Made by a program: the position numbers and the translations under genes
Origin: Solwaraspora sp. WMMA2056
GTDB lineage: Bacteria > Actinomycetota > Actinomycetes > Mycobacteriales > Micromonosporaceae
Direction of reading: 5' to 3'
Assembly (NCBI RefSeq): GCF_030345095.1
Contig: NZ_CP128360.1
Location: 4,092,001 to 4,156,000 of the forward strand
Length of the DNA: 64,000 nt
Shown: piece after piece, positions 49,454-58,298 of the stretch
Numbering within the stretch: position 1 is the first letter of the stretch
Layout: the number at the start of each line of letters is the position of its first letter
The notes under the pieces: model-generated
The model's database searches: none
What the model saw: the letters and a program-made list of their open reading frames with translations, nothing else
What the model was told of the DNA's origin: nothing

Positions 49454-51519
49454 CCGGCGGGCCGGGCGGCGACCCGCTGGCCGCACCGCTGGCCGTCGGC
49501 CGGCACCGGCTGCGTAACCGGATGGTGATGACCCCGCACCTCGGCCGGCTGCCGCCCCGGCGGCTGCGGCGCTACGTGGCCGAGCGCGCGGCCGGCGGGG
49601 TGGCCATGATCGTGCTGCCGGCAGGCCAGGGGGTGTACGCCAACCCGGTCTACCCGCTGGATGCCTGCGCCGGTGACCCGGACGGCTACGCCGACCCCGA
49701 CGCGGTCTCGTTCCACGTCCGTGACCCCCGGCACCGTCAGGTGCTGCTCGCGGCGGCCCACGAGCAACTGGTCGGACTGGCGGACGCGGCGCACGGTGGC
49801 GGGGCGCTCGCCGTCGGCCAGATCCACCACCCCGGCGCCGAACGCGGCTGGGACAACTTTCAACCGGCCCTCGCCCCGTCGCAGGTACGGGGCGACGACA
49901 CCGGAGCCGTCCCGCACGCGCTCACCGCCGCCGAGATCGACGACCTGGTGACCGGCTACCTCGCCACCGCCACGGCGATCGTCGCCGCCGGGTTCGACGG
50001 CGTCGAACTGCACGCCGGCCACGGGTACCTGCTGAACCGGTTCCTGTCCCCGCACTACAACCGGCGCACCGACCGGTACGGCGGCTCGCCGGCCTACCGG
50101 CTGCGGCTGATCCGCCGGATCCTGCGCGCGGTGCGCGCCGAGCTGGGGGAGCGGTCGCTGCTCGGCGTCCGGCTCACCGCCGGCGAGGAGGTGCCGGGCG
50201 GCATCGACGCCGCCGGGGTGACCGGGATCGCCGCCGGCATCAGCGATCTCGTCGACTACGTCAACCTGTCGCTGGGCAACCACGACGGGCTGCGCGACGG
50301 CCGGCCGGCTACCGCGTACACCGGATCCTGGTTGGTGCCGCCGGCGCCGGCGGCGCAGATCGCCCGACAGGTCCGCGCCGTGGTCGACGTGCCGGTCCTG
50401 GTCTCCGGTCGGATCACCGACCCGGCGACCGCCCGTGGCCTGATCGCCGACGGCGCTGCCGACCTGGTGGGACTGGCCCGGGCGCTGATCGCGGACCCCA
50501 CCTTCCCCCGGCGTGCGGTCCGCGGAGACGACGCCGGCATCGTGCGCTGCGTCGCCTGCAACGAATGCGTACGGGTGCCGTTCTCCTGCCCGGCGAACCC
50601 GGCCGCCGGCCGGGAAGCCGAGTTCGACCCGCTGCCCGCCGAACCACCAGCTGGGCCGGCTCTCGTCCGGCACCGGCGTGCCCGCCGACGGATCACCGTC
50701 GTCGGCGCCGGGCCCGCCGGGGTGGAGGTGGCGGTCGGTGCCGCAGCGGCCGGAGCCGAGGTGACCCTGGTAGAGGCCGCCGACGCGATCGGCGGGGCAC
50801 TGCGTCACCTGGTCGCTACGCCACTGCTCGCAGACTGGGCGCCGCTGCTGCACCGGCTCGAACGCCGGCTGGCCCCGCTACTGGACTGGCCGTCTCCCGC
50901 CGGCGGGCGGGTGGTCCTGCGTACCGGCACCACCGCCACCGCAGACGATCCCGACCTGGTCGGCGCGGACCTGGTGGTGCTGGCCACCGGCGGCCGGCCA
51001 GGCCCGGCCGGCTTCCCCGTCGACCGACCGGTACTGACCACGATGGATCTGTTGGCCGGTCGCCGACCACCGCCGGGAGTGCCGGTGCTGGTGGTCGGCG
51101 GCGCCGAACGGCACCTCGAGCCGCTGCTCGCCGCCGACCTGCTGGCCGGGGAGGGCTGGCCGGTCCAGGTGTGCACCGAATGCGTCGACATCGGACCCGA
51201 TCTGGATCAGCGGACCCGGCCGGCGGTGCTGCGTCGGCTGTACGGCCGGGCGGTGAGGTTCGCCCCGATGAGCAGGGTGCACCGGTGGTCCGGCGGAGCC
51301 GTCGAGGTGGAGCAGTTGTTCACCGGGCACCGGTCGATCCTCGACGCCGGTGCGGTGGTTCTCGCGCACGGCCGTACCGCCAACGACGGGCTGCGCGCCG
51401 CGCTGCCGGCGGACCTCGAATGTCAGGTGGTCGGCGACGCGTTGGCGCCACGTCGGCTGACACACGCCGTGCTGGAAGGAGCCCGGTTCGGCTACGCGCT
51501 GTCCGCCGCCGATCTCTGA
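49450..51519 (+). CDS. Old yellow enzyme / 2,4-dienoyl-CoA reductase-type oxidoreductase
   Basis: 689 aa. N-terminal FMN TIM barrel ('GVELHAGHGYLLNRFLSPHY', 'NRRTDRYGGS', 'VGQIHHPGAERG') and C-terminal FAD/NAD domain ('ITVVGAGPAGVEVAVGAAAA', 'LVVLATGGRP', 'VLVVGGAE'), the order found in trimethylamine dehydrogenase, FadH and bile-acid reductases. The Fe-S cysteines are shortened: 'CVACNECVRVPFSCP' is C-x2-C-x2-C-x6-C instead of the common C-x2-C-x3-C-x11-C. Usually such enzymes reduce enoyl or dienoyl-CoAs or demethylate amines. ATG 49450 overlaps the SDR gene by 4 nt. Confidence 0.88.
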   Translation: MTGGPGGDPLAAPLAVGRHRLRNRMVMTPHLGRLPPRRLRRYVAERAAGGVAMIVLPAGQGVYANPVYPLDACAGDPDGYADPDAVSFHVRDPRHRQVLLAAAHEQLVGLADAAHGGGALAVGQIHHPGAERGWDNFQPALAPSQVRGDDTGAVPHALTAAEIDDLVTGYLATATAIVAAGFDGVELHAGHGYLLNRFLSPHYNRRTDRYGGSPAYRLRLIRRILRAVRAELGERSLLGVRLTAGEEVPGGIDAAGVTGIAAGISDLVDYVNLSLGNHDGLRDGRPATAYTGSWLVPPAPAAQIARQVRAVVDVPVLVSGRITDPATARGLIADGAADLVGLARALIADPTFPRRAVRGDDAGIVRCVACNECVRVPFSCPANPAAGREAEFDPLPAEPPAGPALVRHRRARRRITVVGAGPAGVEVAVGAAAAGAEVTLVEAADAIGGALRHLVATPLLADWAPLLHRLERRLAPLLDWPSPAGGRVVLRTGTTATADDPDLVGADLVVLATGGRPGPAGFPVDRPVLTTMDLLAGRRPPPGVPVLVVGGAERHLEPLLAADLLAGEGWPVQVCTECVDIGPDLDQRTRPAVLRRLYGRAVRFAPMSRVHRWSGGAVEVEQLFTGHRSILDAGAVVLAHGRTANDGLRAALPADLECQVVGDALAPRRLTHAVLEGARFGYALSAADL

Positions 51520-51526
51520 CGTCGGA

Positions 51527-53638
51527 TCAGCCGGTGAGGTGACAGGCGGACCAGCCGCCGCCGGCCACCGGCGTCGGCTGTGGGGTCTCCGCTGCGCACA
51601 GCGGCATCGCGTGCGGGCAGCGGGTGCGGAACCGGCAACCCGACGGTGGGTCGATCGGGCTGGGGATCTCTCCGGTCGGGGTGCTCCGGTCGGCGAGCCC
51701 GTGACTGGCCGGGGTCAGCATCGAGGCCAGCAGTGCCTGGGTGTACGGGTGCGCGGGGTGGGAGTACACCCGACTGGCGGGACCGCTCTCCACCACCCGG
51801 CCCAGGTACATCACCGCCAGTTCGTGGCTGACATGGTGGACCAACGCGAGGTCGTGGGCGATGAACAGGAAGGCGATGCCCTCAGCCTCCTGGATGTCCT
51901 GGACCAGGTTGACGATCTGCGACCGGGTGGAGACGTCCAGCGCGCTCACCGGCTCGTCACAGATGATCAGTTGGGGTTCGAGTGCCAGCGCGCGGGCGAA
52001 CGAGATCCGCTGGCGCTGACCGCCGGAGAGCGAGCGCGGCGACCGGCGGGCCAGCGACGGGTCCAGCCCGACCCGTTCCAGCAGCCGTCCGATCCGGGAG
52101 CGACGCTCGGCCGGAGTGAGCCGGGAGTGCACCACCAGCGGCTCGGCGATGCTCTGGCCGACCGTCATCGACGGGTCCAGCGAGGCGTACGGGTCCTGGA
52201 AGACCATCTGCATGCCGCGTCGGTGTGACCGCAGCTCGCCCCGGCTCATCGCGGCGAGGTCCCGACCGAGGAAGGAGACCTCCCCACTGCTGGGTTCGAT
52301 CAACCGCAGGGCGAGCCGGCCGACGGTCGACTTGCCGGAGCCGCTCTCACCGACCAGGCCGAGCGTGCGGCCACGGGCCACCGTCAGGTCGACGCCGTCG
52401 ACCGCGTGCACCACCACCCGGCGCAGGCCGAGCACCCCGCGTCGGAGCGGGAACTGTTTGCCGAGGCCGCGCAGTCGCAGCACCGCCCCGTCCCCGGCGT
52501 CTCCGGTGTCCCCGGCACCCGTCGGATCGCTGTCGTCGGTCGGACCGGCGGTGCCGGCATCCTCGACGGTCGCGTCGGCCACCGCCTCGGCCGCCGCCGG
52601 AGGGCCGGATTCGGTGGCGGGCGCCGGCCCGGCGCCGGGCAGTTCCAGTTCGGCCTGCCGGCCGCACCGGGTGCCCCGGTCACCGCCGTCCAGCACCGTC
52701 CACGGCGGGTCGGTCCGAGTCCACTGTGGCTGGGCGTGGGCGCACCGGTTGGCGAACCGGCAGCCGGCGGCGGGGAAGTGACCCGGGCGCGGCACCTGGC
52801 CGGGGATGACCGGCAGCCGGGTGGCCTTCTCGGCGACCTCCGCGCTGGACGAGATCAGCGCCGAGGTGTACGGATGCCGCGGCGCGGCGAACACGTCGCG
52901 GACCGGACCGGACTCGACGACCTGACCGGCGTACATGACGCTGAGCCGTTGCGCCATCGTGGCGATGACGCCGAGATCGTGCGACACCAGCAGCAACGAC
53001 ATGCCCAGCGCGTCACGCAGGTCGCCGAGCAGCTGCAGGATCTGCAGCTGGACCGTCACGTCCAGAGCGGTCGTCGGTTCGTCGGCGATCAGCAGCTCCG
53101 GTTCGCCGGCGATGGCCATCGCGATCAGCGCCCGTTGGGCCATCCCGCCGGAGAGTTCGTGCGGGTAGCTGGCCACCCGCTGCTGCGGATCCGGGATCCG
53201 GACCAGGTCGAGCAGTTCCACCGCGCGGGCCCGGGCCTGCCGGCGGTTCATGCCGGTGTGCCGCAGCAGGCTCTCGACGATCTGGTTGCCGACGGTGAAC
53301 GCCGGGTTCAGGCTGCTCAACGCCTCCTGGAAGACCATGCCGACCCGGTTGCCCCGGAACCGGGTCAGTTCGGCGGGGGAGCGGCCGGTGAGTTCCTGCC
53401 CGGCGAAGCGGATCGAACCGCCGGTGATCCGGGCGCCGGGCGGCAGCAGCCCGGCCAGGGCGAGACAGGTGATGCTCTTGCCGGAGCCGCTCTCGCCGAC
53501 CAGGCCGAGGGTCTCACCGGCGGCGACACTCAGGTCGACCTGTTCGACCAGATGCACGGTGTCGCGTCCGGACCCGACGCTGACGGTGAGGCCGTCGACC
53601 TCCAGCAGTGGTCGGGTCGTGGTGCTCGCGGCAGTCAT
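51527..53638 (-). CDS. Fused dipeptide/oligopeptide ABC transporter ATPase (DppD-DppF type)
   Basis: 703 aa, two complete ABC domains. Domain 1 (about 10-325): Walker A 'GESGSGKSITCLALAGL', signature 'ELSGGMAQR', Walker B 'ELLIADEPTTALD', then the OppD C-terminal 'GCRFANRCAHAQPQ' cysteine motif. A variable acidic/Pro/Ala linker (about 330-395) follows. Domain 2 (about 395-703): 'GESGSGKSTVGRLALR', 'SLSGGQRQRISFARALAL', 'QLIICDEPVSALD', and 'GCRFRTRCPHAMPLC'. Energises the two adjacent permeases. ATG 53638 overlaps the DppC stop by 4 nt. Confidence 0.93.
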   Translation of the reverse strand: MTAASTTTRPLLEVDGLTVSVGSGRDTVHLVEQVDLSVAAGETLGLVGESGSGKSITCLALAGLLPPGARITGGSIRFAGQELTGRSPAELTRFRGNRVGMVFQEALSSLNPAFTVGNQIVESLLRHTGMNRRQARARAVELLDLVRIPDPQQRVASYPHELSGGMAQRALIAMAIAGEPELLIADEPTTALDVTVQLQILQLLGDLRDALGMSLLLVSHDLGVIATMAQRLSVMYAGQVVESGPVRDVFAAPRHPYTSALISSSAEVAEKATRLPVIPGQVPRPGHFPAAGCRFANRCAHAQPQWTRTDPPWTVLDGGDRGTRCGRQAELELPGAGPAPATESGPPAAAEAVADATVEDAGTAGPTDDSDPTGAGDTGDAGDGAVLRLRGLGKQFPLRRGVLGLRRVVVHAVDGVDLTVARGRTLGLVGESGSGKSTVGRLALRLIEPSSGEVSFLGRDLAAMSRGELRSHRRGMQMVFQDPYASLDPSMTVGQSIAEPLVVHSRLTPAERRSRIGRLLERVGLDPSLARRSPRSLSGGQRQRISFARALALEPQLIICDEPVSALDVSTRSQIVNLVQDIQEAEGIAFLFIAHDLALVHHVSHELAVMYLGRVVESGPASRVYSHPAHPYTQALLASMLTPASHGLADRSTPTGEIPSPIDPPSGCRFRTRCPHAMPLCAAETPQPTPVAGGGWSACHLTG

Positions 53639-54576
53639 CGGTTTCCCGCTTTCTGCTGGTGCCCGCCGGAGATGGCCTGGCTGAGTCCGTCGCCGAGCAC
53701 CTGGAAGGCGACGACCGTCAGGGTGATGGTCAGGCCGGGGATGAAGATCAACCAGGGTGCCGAGGCAACCGACGAGAATGCCCGTTGCAGCAGGTTGCCC
53801 CAGCTCGCCTCCGGCGGCTGGATGCTCAGCCCGAGGTAACTCATCGCGCCCTCGGCGACGATCGCCACGGCCATCGTGATGAAGACCTGGACGACCAGGG
53901 GACCAGCAATGTTGGGCAGCACGTGCCGCAACACCGACCGCAGGTGGGAGACCCCGATCGACCGGGCCGCCTCGATGTAGGTCTCCTCGCGTACCGCCAG
54001 TGCCTGGATGCGGCTGAGCCGGGCGAAGATCGGCACGAAGATGACCGCGAGGGCGAACATGGCATTGCGCAGTCCGGGCCCGAGCACGCCGACGATGGAC
54101 ATCGCCAGCAGCAGGCCGGGGACGCTGAGCACGGCGTCGATCAGCGTCATCACCAGCCGGTCCACCCAGCCGCCGAAGTAGCCGGCGGTCACCCCGAGCA
54201 GCACCCCGCCGAGCAGGCCGAGGCCGACCGCCTGCAGGCAGGCCAGCAGCGAGGACCGGGAGGCGTACAGCAGCCGGCTGAGCATGTCCCGACCGAGGTC
54301 GTCGGTACCGAGCCAGTGCGCGGCCGACGGCGGGTCGAGGATCGCCCGGAAGTCGGTGGCGTACGGGTCGTACGGGCTGACCAGCGGCGCGGCGACCGCC
54401 AACAGACTGAGCAGCACCAGGTAACCGAGGGCGACCATGGTCATCGGCTGGCTGCGGACCCGGGCGACGAGGGTGTCACCGCGGTCGCGTCGGTCGAGCC
54501 CGCCCGGCTCCGGCCCGGCGGTGCCGTCGGGCCCGGTGGTCGATGCGGTGCCGTCGGTTCCCACTGGTCGGCTCAT
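53635..54576 (-). CDS. ABC transporter permease, DppC/OppC type
   Basis: 313-aa membrane protein. Cytosolic N-terminus rich in Gly/Pro, then 'MTMVALGYLVLLSLLAVAAP', 'LGTDDLGRDMLSRLLYASRS' (typical OppC motif) and the EAA loop 'EETYIEAARSIGVSHLRSVL' with 'RHVLPNIAGPLVVQ'. Coupled by 4-nt overlaps to DppB upstream and to the ATPase downstream. Confidence 0.92.
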   Translation of the reverse strand: MSRPVGTDGTASTTGPDGTAGPEPGGLDRRDRGDTLVARVRSQPMTMVALGYLVLLSLLAVAAPLVSPYDPYATDFRAILDPPSAAHWLGTDDLGRDMLSRLLYASRSSLLACLQAVGLGLLGGVLLGVTAGYFGGWVDRLVMTLIDAVLSVPGLLLAMSIVGVLGPGLRNAMFALAVIFVPIFARLSRIQALAVREETYIEAARSIGVSHLRSVLRHVLPNIAGPLVVQVFITMAVAIVAEGAMSYLGLSIQPPEASWGNLLQRAFSSVASAPWLIFIPGLTITLTVVAFQVLGDGLSQAISGGHQQKAGNR

Positions 54577-55517
54577 GCGATCCGCACCTTCGGGTTGAGG
54601 AGTCCGTAGGCGATGTCGACGAGCAGGTTCGCGGTGAGCACGACCACCGCGGAGACCAGGACGACGGCCTGTACGACGGTGAAGTCACGGTTGAGGATGG
54701 CGTCGATGGCGAACTTGCCGAGCCCCGGCATGCCGAAGATGGACTCGACGATCACCGCGCCGGACAGCAGGTGCCCGAGTCGGATGCCGAGCACGGTGAT
54801 CGCCGGGGCCGCCGCGTTCTTCAGCGCGTGTTTGCCGATCACGGTGCGTGCCGGCAACCCCTTGGACCAGGCGGTCCGGATGTAGGGCTGGGAGTACGCG
54901 TGGAGGAAGCCGGTGCGCAGTTGGCGGGCCATCTCGGCGGCGGTGAACACGCCGAGGGTGATCGACGGCATGATGAGGTGCTGCGCCCAGGGCAGCACCC
55001 CCTCGCTGAGCGGGGTGTAGCCGGTGGCCGGCAACCAGCGCAGCTGCACCGCGAAGATGGTGATCAGCATGGTGGCAAGCCAGAAGTTCGGTACGGCCAG
55101 TCCGGCGGCGCTGCCGAGCAGGCCGAGCCGGTCGACGACGCGGCCGGCGTAGACGCCCTGCAGGATGCCGGTCGGTACGCCGATCAGCAGGACGACGACG
55201 AGGGTACCCAGGGCGATGCTGGCGGTCAGCGGTGCGCGCCGCAGGATCTCGTCGCTGATCGCCCGGCCGGTGACCAGCGAGTCGCCGAGGTCGCCCTGCG
55301 CGATGCCGCCGAGCCAGTGTGCGTAGCGGACCAGGAAGGGGTCGTCCAGACGCAGCTGCTGGCGTAGCGCGGCCAGCTGTTCCGGGGTGGCGTATTCGCC
55401 GGCGATCGCCGTCGCCTGGTCGCCGGGGAGCAGGGCGACCAGGGAGAACGCGCCCAGCGAGACGATCAGCAGGAGCGGGATCGCTGACAGGAGGCGCCGG
55501 AGGACGAGGGTGACCAT
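54573..55517 (-). CDS. ABC transporter permease, DppB/OppB type
   Basis: 314-aa membrane protein. The N-terminal 'MVTLVLRRLLSAIPLLLIVS' helix is the DppB hallmark, 'FGMPGLGKFAIDAILNRDF' is the conserved DppB segment, and the EAA region is 'RTAWSKGLPARTVIGKHALK' with 'NAAAPAITVLG'. ATG 55517 is preceded by AAAGGA; the open frame upstream is unused. First gene of the permease-ATPase operon, with an AAGCGCTT-type site about 65 bp upstream. Confidence 0.92.
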   Translation of the reverse strand: MVTLVLRRLLSAIPLLLIVSLGAFSLVALLPGDQATAIAGEYATPEQLAALRQQLRLDDPFLVRYAHWLGGIAQGDLGDSLVTGRAISDEILRRAPLTASIALGTLVVVLLIGVPTGILQGVYAGRVVDRLGLLGSAAGLAVPNFWLATMLITIFAVQLRWLPATGYTPLSEGVLPWAQHLIMPSITLGVFTAAEMARQLRTGFLHAYSQPYIRTAWSKGLPARTVIGKHALKNAAAPAITVLGIRLGHLLSGAVIVESIFGMPGLGKFAIDAILNRDFTVVQAVVLVSAVVVLTANLLVDIAYGLLNPKVRIA

Positions 55518-55581
55518 TTGTGGGTGATCCTTTGGCCGCCGGAACGCTGGCTGACCAGCGTCTGACTGTCGGGGCAACGTA

Positions 55582-55605
55582 CCTAACGAGCGCTTGTTCG
55601 TCAAC
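55582..55605. promoter_or_regulatory. AAGCGCTT-like operator upstream of the permease operon (copy 2)
   Basis: Forward-strand CTAACGAGCGCTTGTTCG followed by TCAAC. Apart from one missing C it equals the right half of copy 3 (AGCGCTTGCTTCGTCAAC). Lies 65-88 bp upstream of the minus-strand dppB start. Confidence 0.7.
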
Positions 55606-55615
55606 GTGGGTCCGT

Positions 55616-55652
55616 GGCGCTGTGGGACCCGTCCAGCGGATCCCACAGCGCC
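55616..55652. terminator. Hairpin after the binding-protein gene
   Basis: Perfect 12-bp stem GGCGCTGTGGGA / TCCCACAGCGCC with a 13-nt loop, 37 nt downstream of the substrate-binding protein stop on the minus strand. It likely ends or attenuates that transcript, with permease genes using the promoter beyond it. Confidence 0.65.
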
Positions 55653-55688
55653 GCTACCGCGTCCGCCCACAAGGGGCGGTCGCGGCGG

Positions 55689-57329
55689 TCAGTCGACCGG
55701 TACCCGGCCCTCGGTGATGTACAGCCCGTCGAAGATCATGTTCGACCGGGTGGAGCCGCGTTGCACCCCGCCGACGTGGGCCCCCATCGCGGTGTGACCG
55801 GCGACGAAGAACAGCGGCACTCCGGCGGCGGCCTCCTCGGACACCAGGGCGGCCGCCTGACGCAGCAGGTCGGCCCGCTCGTCGGGGTCGACGGCGGCGT
55901 CCGCCCGGACGACCAGGTCCCGCAGACCGGCGATGGTCTCGCCGGACGGGTTGTACCGGCCGTCCTCGAAGAACCGTTCCCGGAACCGGCTGGACGGCGA
56001 CCGGGCCGGTGCCATGGCCAGCGGCGCGGCCGCGATCTGCGGCGGAGAGTCGGCGGTGCCGTACAGCCGGGCCAGCATCTGCGCCGGGTCGATCAGCTGC
56101 AGGTCCATGGTGAACCCGGCCTGCTCCAGCTGCGCCTGCACCAGCTCGCCCATCCGGACGTACGCGGTGAAGGTGCCGCCGATCTCGGCGGTGAAGGTCA
56201 CCCCGTCCGGGTGGCCGGCCTCGGCGAGCAGCTCCCGGGCCCGTTGCGGGTCGTACGGGTAAGCGTCGGCGAGCTCGGGCGAGTAGGGCACCGAGCCCTC
56301 CGGGAACCACTGGGTGGCCGCCTCGGACCGGCCGTCGGTCAGCGCCTCGGTGATCGCCTCGCGGTCCAGGGCGTACCGCAGGGCCTGCCGGACCCGGACG
56401 TCGTCGAACGGCTCAATCGCCTGGTTGATCAGCAACGCGCGGATCTCATTGGTCGACGAGGAGATCACCCGCAGCCGGTCGTCGGCGCAGGCTGCGGCGA
56501 CCTTGTCGTCCTCGATGTACTGCACGTCGAGGTCACCGGCCTGCAGCGCGCCGAGGCTGGCGTCGGTGGAGGTCTCGATGAAGTCGATGCCGCCGAGCAG
56601 TCGCTCCTGCGCGTTCCAGTAGCCGTCCCAGGCCCGGACGCTGACTCTTTCACGGGCGTACCAGGGGCCGTCGACGGTGTACGGACCGGCGCCGACCGGC
56701 GCGTCGCTGAACGCGGTGGAGGAGCCGGCGGCCCGCACCGCGGTGGGTGAGGCCATCAGCCCCGGCCGGTCGGACAGGACGATCGGGAAGGCGGCCGGGT
56801 TGGGCGGATCCAGTTCGAACCGAACGGTGAGCTCGTCGACCACCTCGACGGCCCGGACGTTGGCCAGGTCGCCCTTGATGTTGGACTCTTCGTCGTTCAT
56901 CGCCCGGTCGATGTTGAAGCGCACCGCCTCGGCGTCGAACGGGGTGCCGTCGGAGAAGACGACGCCGTCGCGGAGGGTGAACTCCATGACGCCGTCGTCG
57001 ACGACGCTCCACCCGGTGGCCAGGCCGGGCACGGGTTGGTCGTCGGCGTCGAGCTTGACCAGTGGATCGAAGATCGTCTGCAGCACGGTGATCTCGTTCG
57101 CCTCGACCATCCGGATCGGGTCGAGTGAGCTGGCCGGCACGCTGCCGTACTTGAGGATCGCGGTCGGGTCGTGGGCCACCGTGCCGGACGGCGTCGCCGG
57201 CGGGCAGCCGGGCGCGGCGGTGGCGTCGTCGGTGGTGTCGGAGTCGGGGTCGGAACTGCTACTGCAAGCGGCGATCGGCAGCAGGGACAACGCCAGCAAC
57301 GGCGCGAGTGTGCGGTGTACGGATCTCAC
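55689..57329 (-). CDS. ABC transporter substrate-binding lipoprotein (SBP_bac_5, peptide/nickel type)
   Basis: 546-aa lipoprotein. Signal and lipobox 'LLALSLLPIAACSSSS' (Cys about residue 22). The mature part is family 5 extracellular solute-binding: 'LKYGSVPASSLDPIRM', 'IFDPLVKLDADDQPVPGLAT', 'FTLRDGVVFSDGTPFDAEAV', 'DVRVRQALRYALDREAI' and 'GSVPYSPELADAYPYDPQ'. GTG 57329 has GGTGGG upstream at 8-13 nt. Captures the ligand for the adjacent permeases. The family takes peptides, metals, opines or aromatic conjugates; the surrounding gentisate genes favour an organic acid or peptide-like aromatic (inference). Confidence 0.92.
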   Translation of the reverse strand: MRSVHRTLAPLLALSLLPIAACSSSSDPDSDTTDDATAAPGCPPATPSGTVAHDPTAILKYGSVPASSLDPIRMVEANEITVLQTIFDPLVKLDADDQPVPGLATGWSVVDDGVMEFTLRDGVVFSDGTPFDAEAVRFNIDRAMNDEESNIKGDLANVRAVEVVDELTVRFELDPPNPAAFPIVLSDRPGLMASPTAVRAAGSSTAFSDAPVGAGPYTVDGPWYARERVSVRAWDGYWNAQERLLGGIDFIETSTDASLGALQAGDLDVQYIEDDKVAAACADDRLRVISSSTNEIRALLINQAIEPFDDVRVRQALRYALDREAITEALTDGRSEAATQWFPEGSVPYSPELADAYPYDPQRARELLAEAGHPDGVTFTAEIGGTFTAYVRMGELVQAQLEQAGFTMDLQLIDPAQMLARLYGTADSPPQIAAAPLAMAPARSPSSRFRERFFEDGRYNPSGETIAGLRDLVVRADAAVDPDERADLLRQAAALVSEEAAAGVPLFFVAGHTAMGAHVGGVQRGSTRSNMIFDGLYITEGRVPVD

Positions 57330-57415
57330 TTTTCGGTCCCACCTTCGGTAGGCGGCAGTTGCTCTACCAGCGGTGCGGCACGGCACAGCGCCGGCGAGAG
57401 TAGGCGAGGAAGCTA

Positions 57416-57440
57416 CCAACAAAGCGCTTGCTTCGTCAAC
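57416..57440. promoter_or_regulatory. AAGCGCTT-centred operator upstream of the binding-protein gene (copy 3)
   Basis: Forward-strand CCAACAAAGCGCTTGC then TTCGTCAAC. It shares its core and right arm with copies at 47092-47115 and 55582-55605. It is 87 bp upstream of the GTG of the substrate-binding gene and 37 bp after the IclR stop. Confidence 0.72.
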
Positions 57441-57476
57441 GGCGTGTTGCGCCGATGTTGCAGCTTGGTGCCAGGG

Positions 57477-58241
57477 TCAGCTTCCGCCCAGCTCGGCGGC
57501 GATCAGGCCGGCGGCGGTCCGCAGCGCCGCCGCGACCTCGGGGATCCGGGTGTTCGGGCAGCGTGCGGTGGGCATCCCGGCGGCCAGCGCGCCACGCACC
57601 CGGCCCGTCGAGTCGCGCAGGCAGACCCCGATCCCGGTGATGCCGCGTTCGCTCTCCTCGCGGTTCACCGCGTAGCCGACGCGGCGTGCCGTGGTCAACT
57701 GGCGACGCAGGGTGGCCAGATCCTCTACCGCGGGCCCGTACACCGCGGGCAGCCCTCGAGGATAGAGCACCTCCAGCTCCGCCGGGCTGAGCTGGGCGAG
57801 CAGCACCTTGCCGCCGGACGTGCAGTGCGCCGGCATCGACATCCCGGCCCGGGAGCCGACGCGCAGGCCGTGGGTGGCCTCCACGCCGTCGAGGAACTTG
57901 ACGGCGGTCCCCTGCAGGACCGCCAGATGCACGGTCTCCTGCAGTTCACCGCTGAGCCGCTCCAGATGCGGCCGGACCACGGTACGCAGATCCGGACCGG
58001 GCCGCCCGGCGGCCAGCCCCAGGTCGGCGAAGACCGGTCCGGGTAGGTACGCCCGACGGCCGTCCTGGACGGCGAAGCCGTGGTGCTTCAGCATGCCGAG
58101 CAGCCGATGGGCGGTGGACGGCGCCACCCCGAGGTGACGGGCGGCCTCGGCCACGCCGAGCCGGGACCGCTCCCGCAACAGCAGGATCAGCCGCAGGGCG
58201 TTGTCGACGGACTCGATGGGGTACGGCACAGCGTTCTGCAC
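57477..58241 (-). CDS. IclR-family transcriptional regulator
   Basis: 254 aa. N-terminal winged helix 'SVDNALRLILLLRERSRLGV' and 'EAARHLGVAPSTAHRLLGML' (recognition helix), C-terminal effector domain with 'DLRTVVRPHLERLSGELQET', 'MPAHCTSGGKVLLAQL' and 'RITGIG'-like segment 'ERGITGIGVCLRD'. The GTG 58241 start gives the usual IclR length. It is divergent from the gentisate operon, a typical place for IclR activators or repressors of aromatic catabolism. Confidence 0.9.
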   Translation of the reverse strand: MQNAVPYPIESVDNALRLILLLRERSRLGVAEAARHLGVAPSTAHRLLGMLKHHGFAVQDGRRAYLPGPVFADLGLAAGRPGPDLRTVVRPHLERLSGELQETVHLAVLQGTAVKFLDGVEATHGLRVGSRAGMSMPAHCTSGGKVLLAQLSPAELEVLYPRGLPAVYGPAVEDLATLRRQLTTARRVGYAVNREESERGITGIGVCLRDSTGRVRGALAAGMPTARCPNTRIPEVAAALRTAAGLIAAELGGS

Positions 58242-58245
58242 CAGA

Positions 58246-58270
58246 GAATTATGACCATGCGATCATTCCG
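58246..58270. promoter_or_regulatory. Dyad in the iclR-gentisate dioxygenase intergenic space
   Basis: In the 57-nt gap, the minus strand reads GAATGATCGCATGGTCAT then AATTC, an imperfect inverted repeat (GAAT-GATC / GTCAT-AATTC) centred on GCATG. Its position suggests the IclR protein's site controlling both genes (inference). Confidence 0.5.
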
Positions 58271-58298
58271 TCGTAAAGAAGGTTCCTAACCTGGCGAC

